From the NCBI GenBank assembly GCA_026552835.1, contig JAPMTY010000067.1:1-8035 (forward strand): DNA of 8,035 bases, written 5' to 3'. The position numbers and the translations under genes were made by a program. The first letter of the stretch is position 1; each line of letters opens with the position of its first letter. The notes beneath the pieces were generated by a model. It made no database searches. It was not told the DNA's origin and saw nothing but the letters and a program-made list of their open reading frames with translations. Positions 1-5,740 of the stretch are shown piece by piece. This DNA comes from Candidatus Methanoperedens sp. Its GTDB lineage: Archaea > Halobacteriota > Methanosarcinia > Methanosarcinales > Methanoperedenaceae.

Positions 1-52
1 CAAAGAAACAGATCCTGTCAATATTGATAACTGGATAACGGCGGTGGTATAA
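1..52 (+). CDS. cdhD: 3' end of upstream gene, probably CdhD (corrinoid/Fe-S protein small subunit)
   Basis: An open frame enters from the left edge and ends at TAA 50-52. The visible tail is KETDPVNIDNWITAVV. Its stop shares one base with the ATG of cdhE (TAATG), the tight coupling expected inside an operon. In archaeal acetyl-CoA decarbonylase/synthase operons the delta subunit gene cdhD usually lies directly before cdhE, so identity is inferred from position. Sixteen residues are too few to recognise the family directly. Confidence 0.6.
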   Translation, partial: KETDPVNIDNWITAVV

Positions 53-1461
53 TGAAGCTAAACAGTCCTCTTCAGGTCTATAAGTACCTGCCACAGACAA
101 ACTGTGCAGAATGCGGGGAAACAACATGCATGGCTTTTGCAGCGCATCTTATCGACAGGTCAAAGAAACTTGACGATTGCCCGCCGATATTGAAGGAAGC
201 TTATAAGAAAAAATATATTGAACTCCTGACACTTCTTGCACCTGAGATACGAGAAATCACAATAGGAGTGGGAGAGCATGCCAAAAAGATAGGAGGAGAT
301 GACGTCATTTATCGTCATCAGTTGACCTTCTTTGATCCTACTGCATTTGCTTATGACGTGTGGGACACAATGCCAGAAAAGGAGCTTGTGGAAAGAGTAA
401 ATAAGATCTCAAATTTCAGGAAATTCTATATAGGAAAGTTCCTGAAAGTTGACATGGTCGCTGTGCGATGCGTTTCCGGTGATGCCGCCAAATTTGCCGC
501 GGCAGTGAAAAAAGTGAATGAGACTACAACACTTCCACTTATCCTCTGCTCTTTTGACCCGTCAATCCTTAAAAGCGGTCTTGAAGTCATCAAGGACAAA
601 AATCCGCTTTTGTATGCTGCAAATGAGACAAACTGGGGAGAAGTTGCAGAACTTGCACTTACTTATAAAGTACCTGTTGTATTATTTTCAAGTGACCTTG
701 ATAAACTCAAATCCCTTGCCTTAACATTCGGGGAAATGGGAATAAAAGACCTTGTTCTTGATCCGGGCACATACCCTCAAGGCAAGCAATTGAAAGAGAC
801 TTTTGAGAGATTCATAAAGCTTCGCCGTTCCGGAATAAAAGAAGGTCAGAAGGATATGGCTTATCCTGTGATGGCAGTCCCGCTCAATGCATGGCTTGTT
901 TACAAAGACACTGCGGCGGCATCTTACTGGGAAACTGTGCTTGCGTCTGTTTTCACCGTGAGGTACGGCGACATTATGATTCTTCACAGTCTTGAGCCAT
1001 ATGCTATGCTGCCTGAGGTGCATTTGCGGGAAACGATATATACAGACCCCAGGACTCCTGCTAAAGTTGCGCCAGGTGTAAATCCGGTCGGTTCACCGAC
1101 AAAAGATTCACCAGTAATAGTTACAACGAATTTCGCTCTTACTTATTATACTGTGGAGAGTGATCTTTCTTCAAACAAGATAAATTGTTATCTTGCAGCG
1201 GTTGATACCGATGGCATAGGAGTTGAAGCAGCGGTTGCTGGAGGACAGCTAACTGCAGCCAAGATAAAAGACGCGTTCCAGAAAGCCAATTTTGATTTCA
1301 AGGAAAAGACATCACATAGTGCCGTCATCCTTCCGGGTCTTGCTGCACGCCTGCAGGGAGATGTGGAGGATGTCACAGGACTTCGTGTAATGATCGGTCC
1401 CCCTGACTCAGGGAGAATTCCAGGCTGGATGGAGAAGAATTGGCCTCCAAAACCAAAATAA
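52..1461 (+). CDS. cdhE: Acetyl-CoA decarbonylase/synthase complex subunit gamma (corrinoid/Fe-S protein large subunit)
   Basis: This 469-residue cytoplasmic protein is the large subunit of the corrinoid iron-sulfur protein. Together with CdhD it shuttles the methyl group between the methanopterin-type carrier and the acetyl-CoA synthase A-cluster. The N-terminus carries the 4Fe-4S signature C18-x2-C21-x4-C26-x16-C43. A TIM-barrel-like methyltransferase-related middle follows. The C-terminal third is a corrinoid-binding domain, with the well-conserved stretch TSHSAVILPGLAARLQGDVE from residue 420 and then IGPPDSGRIPGW. Length is normal and the frame is intact. The start is fixed by the overlap with the upstream stop and by a purine-rich GGCGGTGG just before the ATG, which lies inside the upstream gene, so translation is probably coupled. 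Regulation should follow the cdh operon promoter outside the window. A pyrimidine-rich terminator region follows the gene. Confidence 0.96.
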   Translation: MKLNSPLQVYKYLPQTNCAECGETTCMAFAAHLIDRSKKLDDCPPILKEAYKKKYIELLTLLAPEIREITIGVGEHAKKIGGDDVIYRHQLTFFDPTAFAYDVWDTMPEKELVERVNKISNFRKFYIGKFLKVDMVAVRCVSGDAAKFAAAVKKVNETTTLPLILCSFDPSILKSGLEVIKDKNPLLYAANETNWGEVAELALTYKVPVVLFSSDLDKLKSLALTFGEMGIKDLVLDPGTYPQGKQLKETFERFIKLRRSGIKEGQKDMAYPVMAVPLNAWLVYKDTAAASYWETVLASVFTVRYGDIMILHSLEPYAMLPEVHLRETIYTDPRTPAKVAPGVNPVGSPTKDSPVIVTTNFALTYYTVESDLSSNKINCYLAAVDTDGIGVEAAVAGGQLTAAKIKDAFQKANFDFKEKTSHSAVILPGLAARLQGDVEDVTGLRVMIGPPDSGRIPGWMEKNWPPKPK

Positions 1462-1470
1462 ATGAAAGTT

Positions 1471-1501
1471 CACACCTTTTCCTCTTTTTACACACCTTTT
1501 T
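1471..1501 (+). terminator. Pyrimidine-rich terminator region after cdhE
   Basis: Ten bases after the cdhE stop lie two exact copies of CACACCTTTT (1471-1480 and 1491-1500), with T-runs at 1477-1480, 1485-1489 and 1497-1501. I see no strong hairpin. Archaeal RNA polymerase typically terminates at runs of U without needing a stem, so this is the likely 3' end of the cdh operon. The exact 20-base spacing of the repeat is unexplained. Confidence 0.6.
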
Positions 1502-1512
1502 ATCAATCAAAT

Positions 1513-1520
1513 CTATATAC
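1513..1520 (+). promoter_or_regulatory. TATA box of ftsZ-family gene
   Basis: CTATATAC sits in an AT-rich stretch after the cdh terminator. A start site about 25 bases downstream (near 1540) would give a leader of about 35 nt containing a good ribosome binding site, AGAGG at 1564-1568, eight bases before the ATG at 1577. This suggests that the gene is transcribed separately from cdhE. Confidence 0.55.
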
Positions 1521-1576
1521 TTTAAGAGTGTAATCAGGGAAGAGAGCCCTAATGTGGTTCGAAAGAGGCAATTAAT

Positions 1577-2557
1577 ATGGTTAACGAAAAGTTAGCGGAG
1601 CTTGTAAAGACTTCAAAGCCGTCAGTGGCCGTAGTCGGGCTTGGTGGCGCAGGATGCAATATCACGACTTGGATAGCAGAAAAAGGAATGGCGGGCGGAA
1701 AGATCATCGCAGCTAATACTGATGTAAATCACTTAAGTACAATGAGTAAAGCAGACAAACTGATTTTACTTGGTGAGAAATTATGTAAGGGACACGGATG
1801 CGGCGGATACCCTGAAATGGGTGCCCAGGCAACCAAAGAAAACCTGACAGAACTCAGGGCTGAACTTGAGGGAACTAACCTTGTTTTTCTCGTAGCTGGA
1901 TTGGGCGGAGGAACCGGTACAGGAGCAATACCTGTTGTTGGTGAATTAACAAGAGAACTCGGCTGCCTTACCATCGCATGCACAACGATCCCATTCAAGA
2001 TCGAACAGTTCAGGAGAGAAAAAGCAAGAGAAGCCATAAAGGCGCTCTCTGCAAGTGTAGATTCAACAATTGTCATTGATAACTCAAAATTAAGAGAAGT
2101 TGCAGGCAACCTCCCATTAAAAGAGGCACTTGCAGTTGCAAATGCACTTGTTGGCGCATTCGTCAAGAACATAACCGAGACGATCACACAGCCAAGCTTA
2201 ATTAACCTTGACTACGCAGACCTTCGCGCAGTAATGGAACGCGGCGGCATCTCAGCGATAGGCATTGGTGAAGGCGATGGAGAAGACAGGGTCGCAAAGG
2301 CTGTATCACAGGCACTTGCAGTACCACTTCTTGACATCTCAGACATGTCAGCAACCTATGGCGTGCTCATCCACATCGTAGGAGGCGAAGACCTCACACT
2401 CGAAGAGGTAGCAGTCACTGGCGAATTGATCATGGACAAGGTCCCAAATACCAAGAGAGTCATCTGGGGCGCAAAAGTCGATGACCAGCTCACTGGCAGA
2501 GTACGTGTAATGGCAGTCTTGACCGGTGTCAAGAGCCCATTCATGGACGGAGAGTAA
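1577..2557 (+). CDS. ftsZ: FtsZ-family cell division GTPase, without C-terminal tail
   Basis: This 326-residue tubulin/FtsZ-superfamily GTPase would polymerise at the midcell ring in the cytoplasm. The phosphate-binding T1 loop is GLGGAGCN (21-28). The tubulin signature GGGTGTG is at 110-116, which is FtsZ-like rather than the CetZ form. The ribose-contact pair fits E143/R147, and the T7 catalytic loop is N210-L-D212-Y-A-D215, so GTP hydrolysis in a polymer looks possible. Oddities: the protein stops about ten residues after the last core strand, without the linker and conserved C-terminal peptide that tether most FtsZ proteins. Cysteines replace usual residues in T1 (C27) and in the T3 loop GCGGYPEMG (C75, with Y78 where N or D is usual). 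The start is supported by AGAGG eight bases upstream. By eye it is closest to archaeal FtsZ rather than CetZ. I cannot assign FtsZ1 versus FtsZ2 without a tree. Confidence 0.9.
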   Translation: MVNEKLAELVKTSKPSVAVVGLGGAGCNITTWIAEKGMAGGKIIAANTDVNHLSTMSKADKLILLGEKLCKGHGCGGYPEMGAQATKENLTELRAELEGTNLVFLVAGLGGGTGTGAIPVVGELTRELGCLTIACTTIPFKIEQFRREKAREAIKALSASVDSTIVIDNSKLREVAGNLPLKEALAVANALVGAFVKNITETITQPSLINLDYADLRAVMERGGISAIGIGEGDGEDRVAKAVSQALAVPLLDISDMSATYGVLIHIVGGEDLTLEEVAVTGELIMDKVPNTKRVIWGAKVDDQLTGRVRVMAVLTGVKSPFMDGE

Positions 2558-2565
2558 AGTTTGAA

Positions 2566-2602
2566 GTGATGTGAATTTTCACATCACATAATTTCTTTTT
2601 TT
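2566..2602 (+). terminator. Hairpin plus T-run terminator after ftsZ
   Basis: A perfect inverted repeat has arms GTGATGTGAA (2566-2575) and TTCACATCAC (2578-2587) and a two-base centre. It is followed by a run of seven T at 2596-2602. It begins eight bases after the ftsZ stop. It resembles an intrinsic terminator, although a symmetric 22-bp dyad could also be a protein operator for the following small gene. Confidence 0.7.
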
Positions 2603-2603
2603 A

Positions 2604-2617
2604 TCAATAATTATTTT
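2604..2617 (+). promoter_or_regulatory. Possible promoter of the 66-residue ORF
   Basis: The AT-rich stretch around TCAATAATTATTTT lies about 30 bases before the ATG at 2644. If used as a TATA box it would give an almost leaderless mRNA, which fits the lack of a good ribosome binding site (only AAGTGG just before the ATG). Sequence support is weak. Confidence 0.3.
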
Positions 2618-2643
2618 GCTGACATTCACATATTAATAAGTGG

Positions 2644-2844
2644 ATGAGTTCGATCTCGATTGAGGAAAATAACGAAAAAAAGCTCACAGTAGATGAGTAT
2701 GTTCGCTATTTACGGATAAAAGGCCAGATCCAGAAGGTACTTGATGATGCGAAGATTAAAGAAACGCTGTGCGATGCTGAAGAATCTGTCAATGGTCTTA
2801 CGATTGATATGACGATCAGGTACACTGTAGATAAGAAAAAGTAA
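2644..2844 (+). CDS. Small hypothetical protein, 66 residues
   Basis: I do not recognise this protein. It is highly charged, rich in Lys and Glu/Asp. It has a likely alpha-helical segment at about residues 14-42 (LTVDEYVRYLRIKGQIQKVL), a single cysteine at C43, a short probable beta-strand at 51-62 (GLTIDMTIRYTV) and a KKK end. No signal peptide, membrane segment or metal motif is visible. It stands alone between the ftsZ terminator and the convergent prf1 gene, so the context gives no functional clue. Support for it being real comes from its own terminator-bounded slot, an AT-rich possible promoter, no large ORF on the opposite strand, and protein-like composition. It could be a small DNA- or RNA-binding factor, but that is speculation. 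Confidence 0.6.
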   Translation: MSSISIEENNEKKLTVDEYVRYLRIKGQIQKVLDDAKIKETLCDAEESVNGLTIDMTIRYTVDKKK

Positions 2845-2863
2845 TTAGTGCATGCGAAAACAT

Positions 2864-2884
2864 TCATGGGTCAAAGACTCATGA
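2864..2884. terminator. Hairpin between convergent genes
   Basis: Arms TCATGGGTC (2864-2872) and GACTCATGA (2876-2884) pair over nine positions with one G-T type pair and an AAA loop. It lies between the stop of the small ORF and the stop of prf1, where a bidirectional terminator would be expected. Neither side has a long T-run, so the terminator assignment is tentative. Confidence 0.4.
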
Positions 2885-2900
2885 GCGTTTCAGAAGATAA

Positions 2901-2920
2901 TCCGCAGATTAACACAGATT
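2901..2920. repeat. Fragment of the dispersed CCGCAGATTAACGCAGATT repeat
   Basis: TCCGCAGATTAACACAGATT ends one base before the prf1 stop codon. Bases 2902-2920 match 5648-5666 at 18 of 19 positions, so this is a second locus of the repeat family that fills 5206-5740, more than 2.7 kb away. Confidence 0.8.
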
Positions 2921-2921
2921 T

Positions 2922-4169
2922 TTATATCCCCGTCTTAAATCTCAATATCGCAGCTATCCCGCCAAATGCATTCAAAAGCTGGTTTCCTTCCTCAAAATCA
3001 CTTGAAATAAAAGCGATATTTGTCCCCATCTGGTCTGCGATGCTTGAAAGTTCTTCCACGATATCCGTTGAATCTACGACCCTGAGACTTGACCCGCATT
3101 TTGTGCAGTTCCCTGGCTGGTATTCATCGTCGCCTAGTTTTTTCGTCATGGTTTTCTTTTCTTCAAAACCGCAATTTTGGCATTTGATCGTAAGGCGCAC
3201 TTTTCGAAGCTCATCCGAAAGCAATAGCAGTTCCACAGAACCCATCTGGAGGTTTTTCCTGACCTGTTCCTCACCATATGAAGCACGGCCTGTATCGTTC
3301 ACCAGATCCCTGAGGAACATCTCCATGTGTTTTTTCTCCTTTATAACATCAACGTCCGAAAGCACATCTCCAAGTTGATCAAAAAGTTCAGTCAAACCCG
3401 ACTCATCAGTGTTCGCTACATCGAAAAGACCAAGTATCTTTTTCTGGATCTCATGATGAAGATATTCTCCTGCTTCGAACTCTTCTTTAGTGGGTGATGG
3501 TCCGCCTATGAAAACACCCTGGAAATCCTTATGGTCAATTGCAATGAAGACCGCGCTTGCAGCGTCAGCTATGCGGGTGTAGAAATCATTAATGGCAATG
3601 AGACGAAGCTGCTGGAACCTGTGGGAACTCTGGCCGCCTTTCCTCTGCTTGCCCGGGACATTGGAAGTAAGATGTGCCATCTCTTCAATGTGTTTTCCTT
3701 TCAATAAGCCAACCGTTGCCTCACGCCTGTCAAGAACAAGAAGTCCATATGTCTTTTGCTCGTGAAGCATTTCCTCAAGCGGTGTCAGGAGGAACGCCGA
3801 GTCGCAATGATATTTATAGGAAACTATGGGTTCAGGCGGCTCGATTATGTAAGTTTGCATATCGGTCTTGTTTGCACCGATGTCAACTGCACCGCAAAAA
3901 ATGACCACGCCGTTAACAGGAGCCTTTGGAATGAGTTTGAGCCTTGAAAGCAATGATTCGATGGCTCCCTGAACGTTTTGCTTTGTCACTCTCGATTTGA
4001 TGTTGGACGCCTGTCCGAATTCTTCCCTGAGCTGGCTCGTGATGTCATATATCTGCTTGTCATGAGGGATATAAAGAGAGATTAGTTCTGTGCCTCTTCC
4101 GCGCTTGTCACGCAGCGCCTCAAGTGTCCGTTTGAATTCGTATTTTTTATGTGCGTCTGATTCGACCAT
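2922..4169 (-). CDS. prf1: Peptide chain release factor aRF1
   Basis: This 415-residue archaeal/eukaryotic class-1 release factor reads all three stop codons in the ribosomal A site and triggers peptide release. The N-terminal decoding domain has N56-I-K-S59 and Y120-x-C122-x3-F126, the stop-codon recognition motifs. The middle domain has G178-G-Q180 in PGKQRKGGQSSHR, the catalytic loop at the peptidyl-transferase centre. The C-terminal domain, which contacts aRF3/aEF1A and the recycling ATPase ABCE1, carries two zinc-ribbon-like cysteine pairs, C330-x2-C333 and C355-x2-C358, typical of the archaeal form. Length and ends match the family. The start is ATG 4169-4167 with GGAG (plus-strand bases 4181-4184) eleven bases upstream. 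It lies 76 bp downstream of mptG on the same strand and may be read with it or from its own promoter. The repeat fragment at 2901-2920 directly follows its stop. Confidence 0.97.
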   Translation of the reverse strand: MVESDAHKKYEFKRTLEALRDKRGRGTELISLYIPHDKQIYDITSQLREEFGQASNIKSRVTKQNVQGAIESLLSRLKLIPKAPVNGVVIFCGAVDIGANKTDMQTYIIEPPEPIVSYKYHCDSAFLLTPLEEMLHEQKTYGLLVLDRREATVGLLKGKHIEEMAHLTSNVPGKQRKGGQSSHRFQQLRLIAINDFYTRIADAASAVFIAIDHKDFQGVFIGGPSPTKEEFEAGEYLHHEIQKKILGLFDVANTDESGLTELFDQLGDVLSDVDVIKEKKHMEMFLRDLVNDTGRASYGEEQVRKNLQMGSVELLLLSDELRKVRLTIKCQNCGFEEKKTMTKKLGDDEYQPGNCTKCGSSLRVVDSTDIVEELSSIADQMGTNIAFISSDFEEGNQLLNAFGGIAAILRFKTGI

Positions 4170-4186
4170 TTTGGTTTAAGCTCCGA

Positions 4187-4230
4187 GATATGAAGATGTG
4201 GCTCTTCAATATCTGCTATAATAGATAAAT
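4187..4230 (-). promoter_or_regulatory. Possible prf1 promoter with an overlapping dyad
   Basis: On the minus strand an AT-rich TATA-like stretch lies at 4216-4230 (CATTTATCTATTATA when read in the gene's direction). A start site about 26 bases on falls near 4197. That point is inside an inverted repeat with arms 4187-4196 and 4203-4213, which match over ten positions with one bulged base around a six-base centre. The dyad ends next to the GGAG ribosome binding site. This could be an operator or a leader hairpin, but its function is unproven. Confidence 0.4.
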
Positions 4231-4245
4231 GTTGAGTCTTTTAGA

Positions 4246-5187
4246 TCAAGACTTCTCTATTCTTGCCCCGTTGTTCCTTGCTTTTGTAATAAATACCTGC
4301 CCCTTTCCTCCCAGGAAATCCCCGGCCGTATTTTTCAGGTTTTCCGCATCCTCCCCGAAAGCATACACTGTCGGTCCAAATGAACTCATACCAGCCCCAT
4401 GTGCCCCGCTATCCCTTAACACCTGCATCAACTCTTTCGATCCAGGCTGGAGTTCAACCTCCCGTTTTTTAAAACCCAATTCCTGGATCGAATTAATGCT
4501 CTTCCCGAAAGTGACAATATCTTCTTCCATGAGCGCAGGAAGAAGCTGCATCAGGATCACATGGGATAACTTTTCAACTTCGTGCAGCGGGACAGGACAT
4601 ACTTTCTGGAATATATTCACTTCATTTATATTCGAAGCGCCTTTTTGTTCCGGGACTGCCACCACAATATCCCAATCAGGAAAATCCCTTCTTACAAGAA
4701 CAGGCGCAGGAGGGAGGCTGCTCGCCGCAGATGGAAGAAATGCTTTTTTCTCGCTGAAATTGTGCCCGCCATCAAGGATGAAGCCTCCGTTTTCAAAAGC
4801 TTCAACGCCTATCCCACTTGTTCCACCCCTTCCTACTTTTACTGCAACTTCGTATATACTGAGTCCTAGATCATATAATTCATTTACTGCCATTCCTGCC
4901 GCAAGCGCCGCCTGCGTGCCTGAACCAAGACCGATATGTGATGGATAATCCTTTTCGATTGATATCCGAATCCCCTCCCCTTCAGGAAGCAGAGCCTTTG
5001 CACTATTTTTCATGCGTTCAGAATGCTCGCTTTTTCCAATTATTTCAACAATATCAGATTTTCTGGCGCTGATCTTGATGACAGGTTCATCAAGAGTTAA
5101 GCCGATGCTGCCGTCAACGCGTCCGATGCTTGCGTTCATGTCGATAAGCGTTATATGCAGGCGGGATGGTGTTGTGATCGTAAGCAT
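4246..5187 (-). CDS. mptG: Beta-ribofuranosylaminobenzene 5'-phosphate synthase
   Basis: This enzyme condenses 4-hydroxybenzoate or 4-aminobenzoate with PRPP, releasing CO2 (or its equivalent) and pyrophosphate. It is the committed step that attaches the aromatic unit in methanopterin biosynthesis. The protein is a GHMP-kinase-fold member. The family N-terminus is present as TTPSRLHITLIDMNASIGRVDGS-like sequence (residues 5-27). The glycine-rich loop PSHIGLGSGTQAA lies at about 82-94, a second conserved block is KVGRGGTSGIGVEAF, and a late glycine-rich block is GAHGAGMSSFGPTVYAF. I chose ATG 5187-5185 (313 residues) because the family begins just before the TPSRLH block and because GAGG (plus-strand CCTC 5200-5203) lies twelve bases upstream. 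An in-frame TTG at 5205 would add six residues but has no ribosome site. No TATA box is evident where expected, since repeat DNA begins about 30 bp upstream. It lies 76 bp from prf1 downstream. Confidence 0.92.
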   Translation of the reverse strand: MLTITTPSRLHITLIDMNASIGRVDGSIGLTLDEPVIKISARKSDIVEIIGKSEHSERMKNSAKALLPEGEGIRISIEKDYPSHIGLGSGTQAALAAGMAVNELYDLGLSIYEVAVKVGRGGTSGIGVEAFENGGFILDGGHNFSEKKAFLPSAASSLPPAPVLVRRDFPDWDIVVAVPEQKGASNINEVNIFQKVCPVPLHEVEKLSHVILMQLLPALMEEDIVTFGKSINSIQELGFKKREVELQPGSKELMQVLRDSGAHGAGMSSFGPTVYAFGEDAENLKNTAGDFLGGKGQVFITKARNNGARIEKS

Positions 5188-5219
5188 TTTTATATTAAAC
5201 CTCAAAACGTAGATGGATT

Positions 5220-5542
5220 GCGATAGAACGCGGATTGCGCGGATGACGCAGATACACGCAGATTATCCTGTGGAAAATCATCCGCAGATTGCTCAGATTT
5301 TCGCAGAGAGTAAATTACAGAGCAAAGCCATCGCAAAGCTGTCTTTCTGGAGCACATATACGGTTTCAGTGTGTACATTGACCCCCATTCGATAAATCTG
5401 CGCGAATCTGCAAAATCTGCGGATTTGTATCTTTATCAATTAATGAGTAAATGCGATAGAACACGGATTGTTTTGGGAATGAGGCAGATGAGCACATATC
5501 CGTGAAAATCCGCGCGATCCGCGTCATCCGTGTTCTAAATCG
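5220..5542. repeat. Composite inverted-repeat element (about 323 bp)
   Basis: Outer arms 5225-5253 and the complement of 5508-5536 match at 23 of 29 positions, and both ends carry CGAT/ATCG outside AGAACrCGGAT. Inside is a second inverted pair: ATCCGCAGATT at 5280-5290 faces AATCTGCGGAT at 5414-5424 (11 bp perfect; 23 of 30 when extended). The left end recurs internally as GCGATAGAACrCGGATTG at 5453-5470 (17 of 18). No transposase or target duplication is evident, so a MITE-like or REP-like nature is only a possibility. Confidence 0.7.
5453..5542. repeat. Inner 90-bp inverted-repeat unit
   Basis: AGAACACGGAT at 5458-5468 is a perfect inverted match to ATCCGTGTTCT at 5526-5536, extended imperfectly by CGAT and AAATCG at the ends. 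GAGCACATATCCG at 5490-5502 repeats GAGCACATATACG at 5350-5362 (12 of 13). The unit therefore looks like a shorter, internally deleted relative of the larger block in which it sits. Confidence 0.65.
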
Positions 5543-5645
5543 TGATGCTGCTGCCGCTTCATAGGTAGTAGCAGGTATGGTTGAGCTTTGCGGTGATAGT
5601 TTAAATTGAATTTCCTGGGTTATATCGCTCAATGAAACGAATATT

Positions 5646-5698
5646 AACCGCAGATTAACGCAGATTAACGCAGATATTTGTCTGAATAATTTGCGGTT
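5646..5698. repeat. Hairpin enclosing a 10-nt tandem repeat
   Basis: GCAGATTAAC occurs at 5650-5659 and 5660-5669 with a partial third copy, GCAGAT, at 5670-5675. The block is bounded by AACCGCAGATT (5646-5656) and AATTTGCGGTT (5688-5698), which pair at 10 of 11 positions plus one wobble. On the plus strand a T-rich stretch follows (5697-5730), so it resembles a terminator for plus-strand RNA, although no plus-strand gene lies upstream. Confidence 0.7.
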
Positions 5699-5740
5699 GT
5701 TTTGTTTTATTTGATCTTGGTTATTTATTTCCAAATCCTC

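Larger units (their letters stand above)
5206..5740. repeat. Gene-free tract of nested inverted and tandem repeats
   Basis: These 535 bp separate idsA from mptG and hold no credible gene. Variants of a short unit, GC(A/G)GATT(A/G)(A/C)C, recur in both orientations at roughly 9-11 base spacing. The tract has three parts: a composite inverted-repeat block at 5220-5542, a little-structured stretch at 5543-5645, and a tandem array inside a hairpin at 5646-5698 followed by a T-rich plus strand. Open frames of 60 codons (plus, from 5213) and 122 codons (minus, from 5734) are translations of the repeats and are not annotated as genes. Confidence 0.85.

Noticed and set aside
2848..3378. 176-codon plus-strand frame and other long frames opposite prf1, mptG, idsA and rnj
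   Set aside because: These are antisense shadows of strongly conserved genes with low-complexity, Ser/Phe-rich products.
5188..5205. TTG start for mptG adding six residues
   Set aside because: The family N-terminus aligns with ATG 5187, and the GAGG ribosome site lies between the TTG and that ATG, so it can serve only the ATG.
5213..5395. 60-codon open frame on the plus strand
   Set aside because: It is built from the same repeat (HADY...PQIAQIFAES), lacks a ribosome binding site and overlaps the mptG upstream region.
5220..5698. CRISPR array
   Set aside because: Units are about 10 nt with degenerate copies in both orientations, with no regular 25-40 nt repeats or equal-length unique spacers, and no cas genes nearby.
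5366..5734. 122-codon open frame on the minus strand, directly after idsA
   Set aside because: It starts with TTG. Its sequence is mostly translated repeat units (for example ICVNLRLI and MTRIARIFTD), with no family resemblance. Repeat DNA of this type often stays open by composition.
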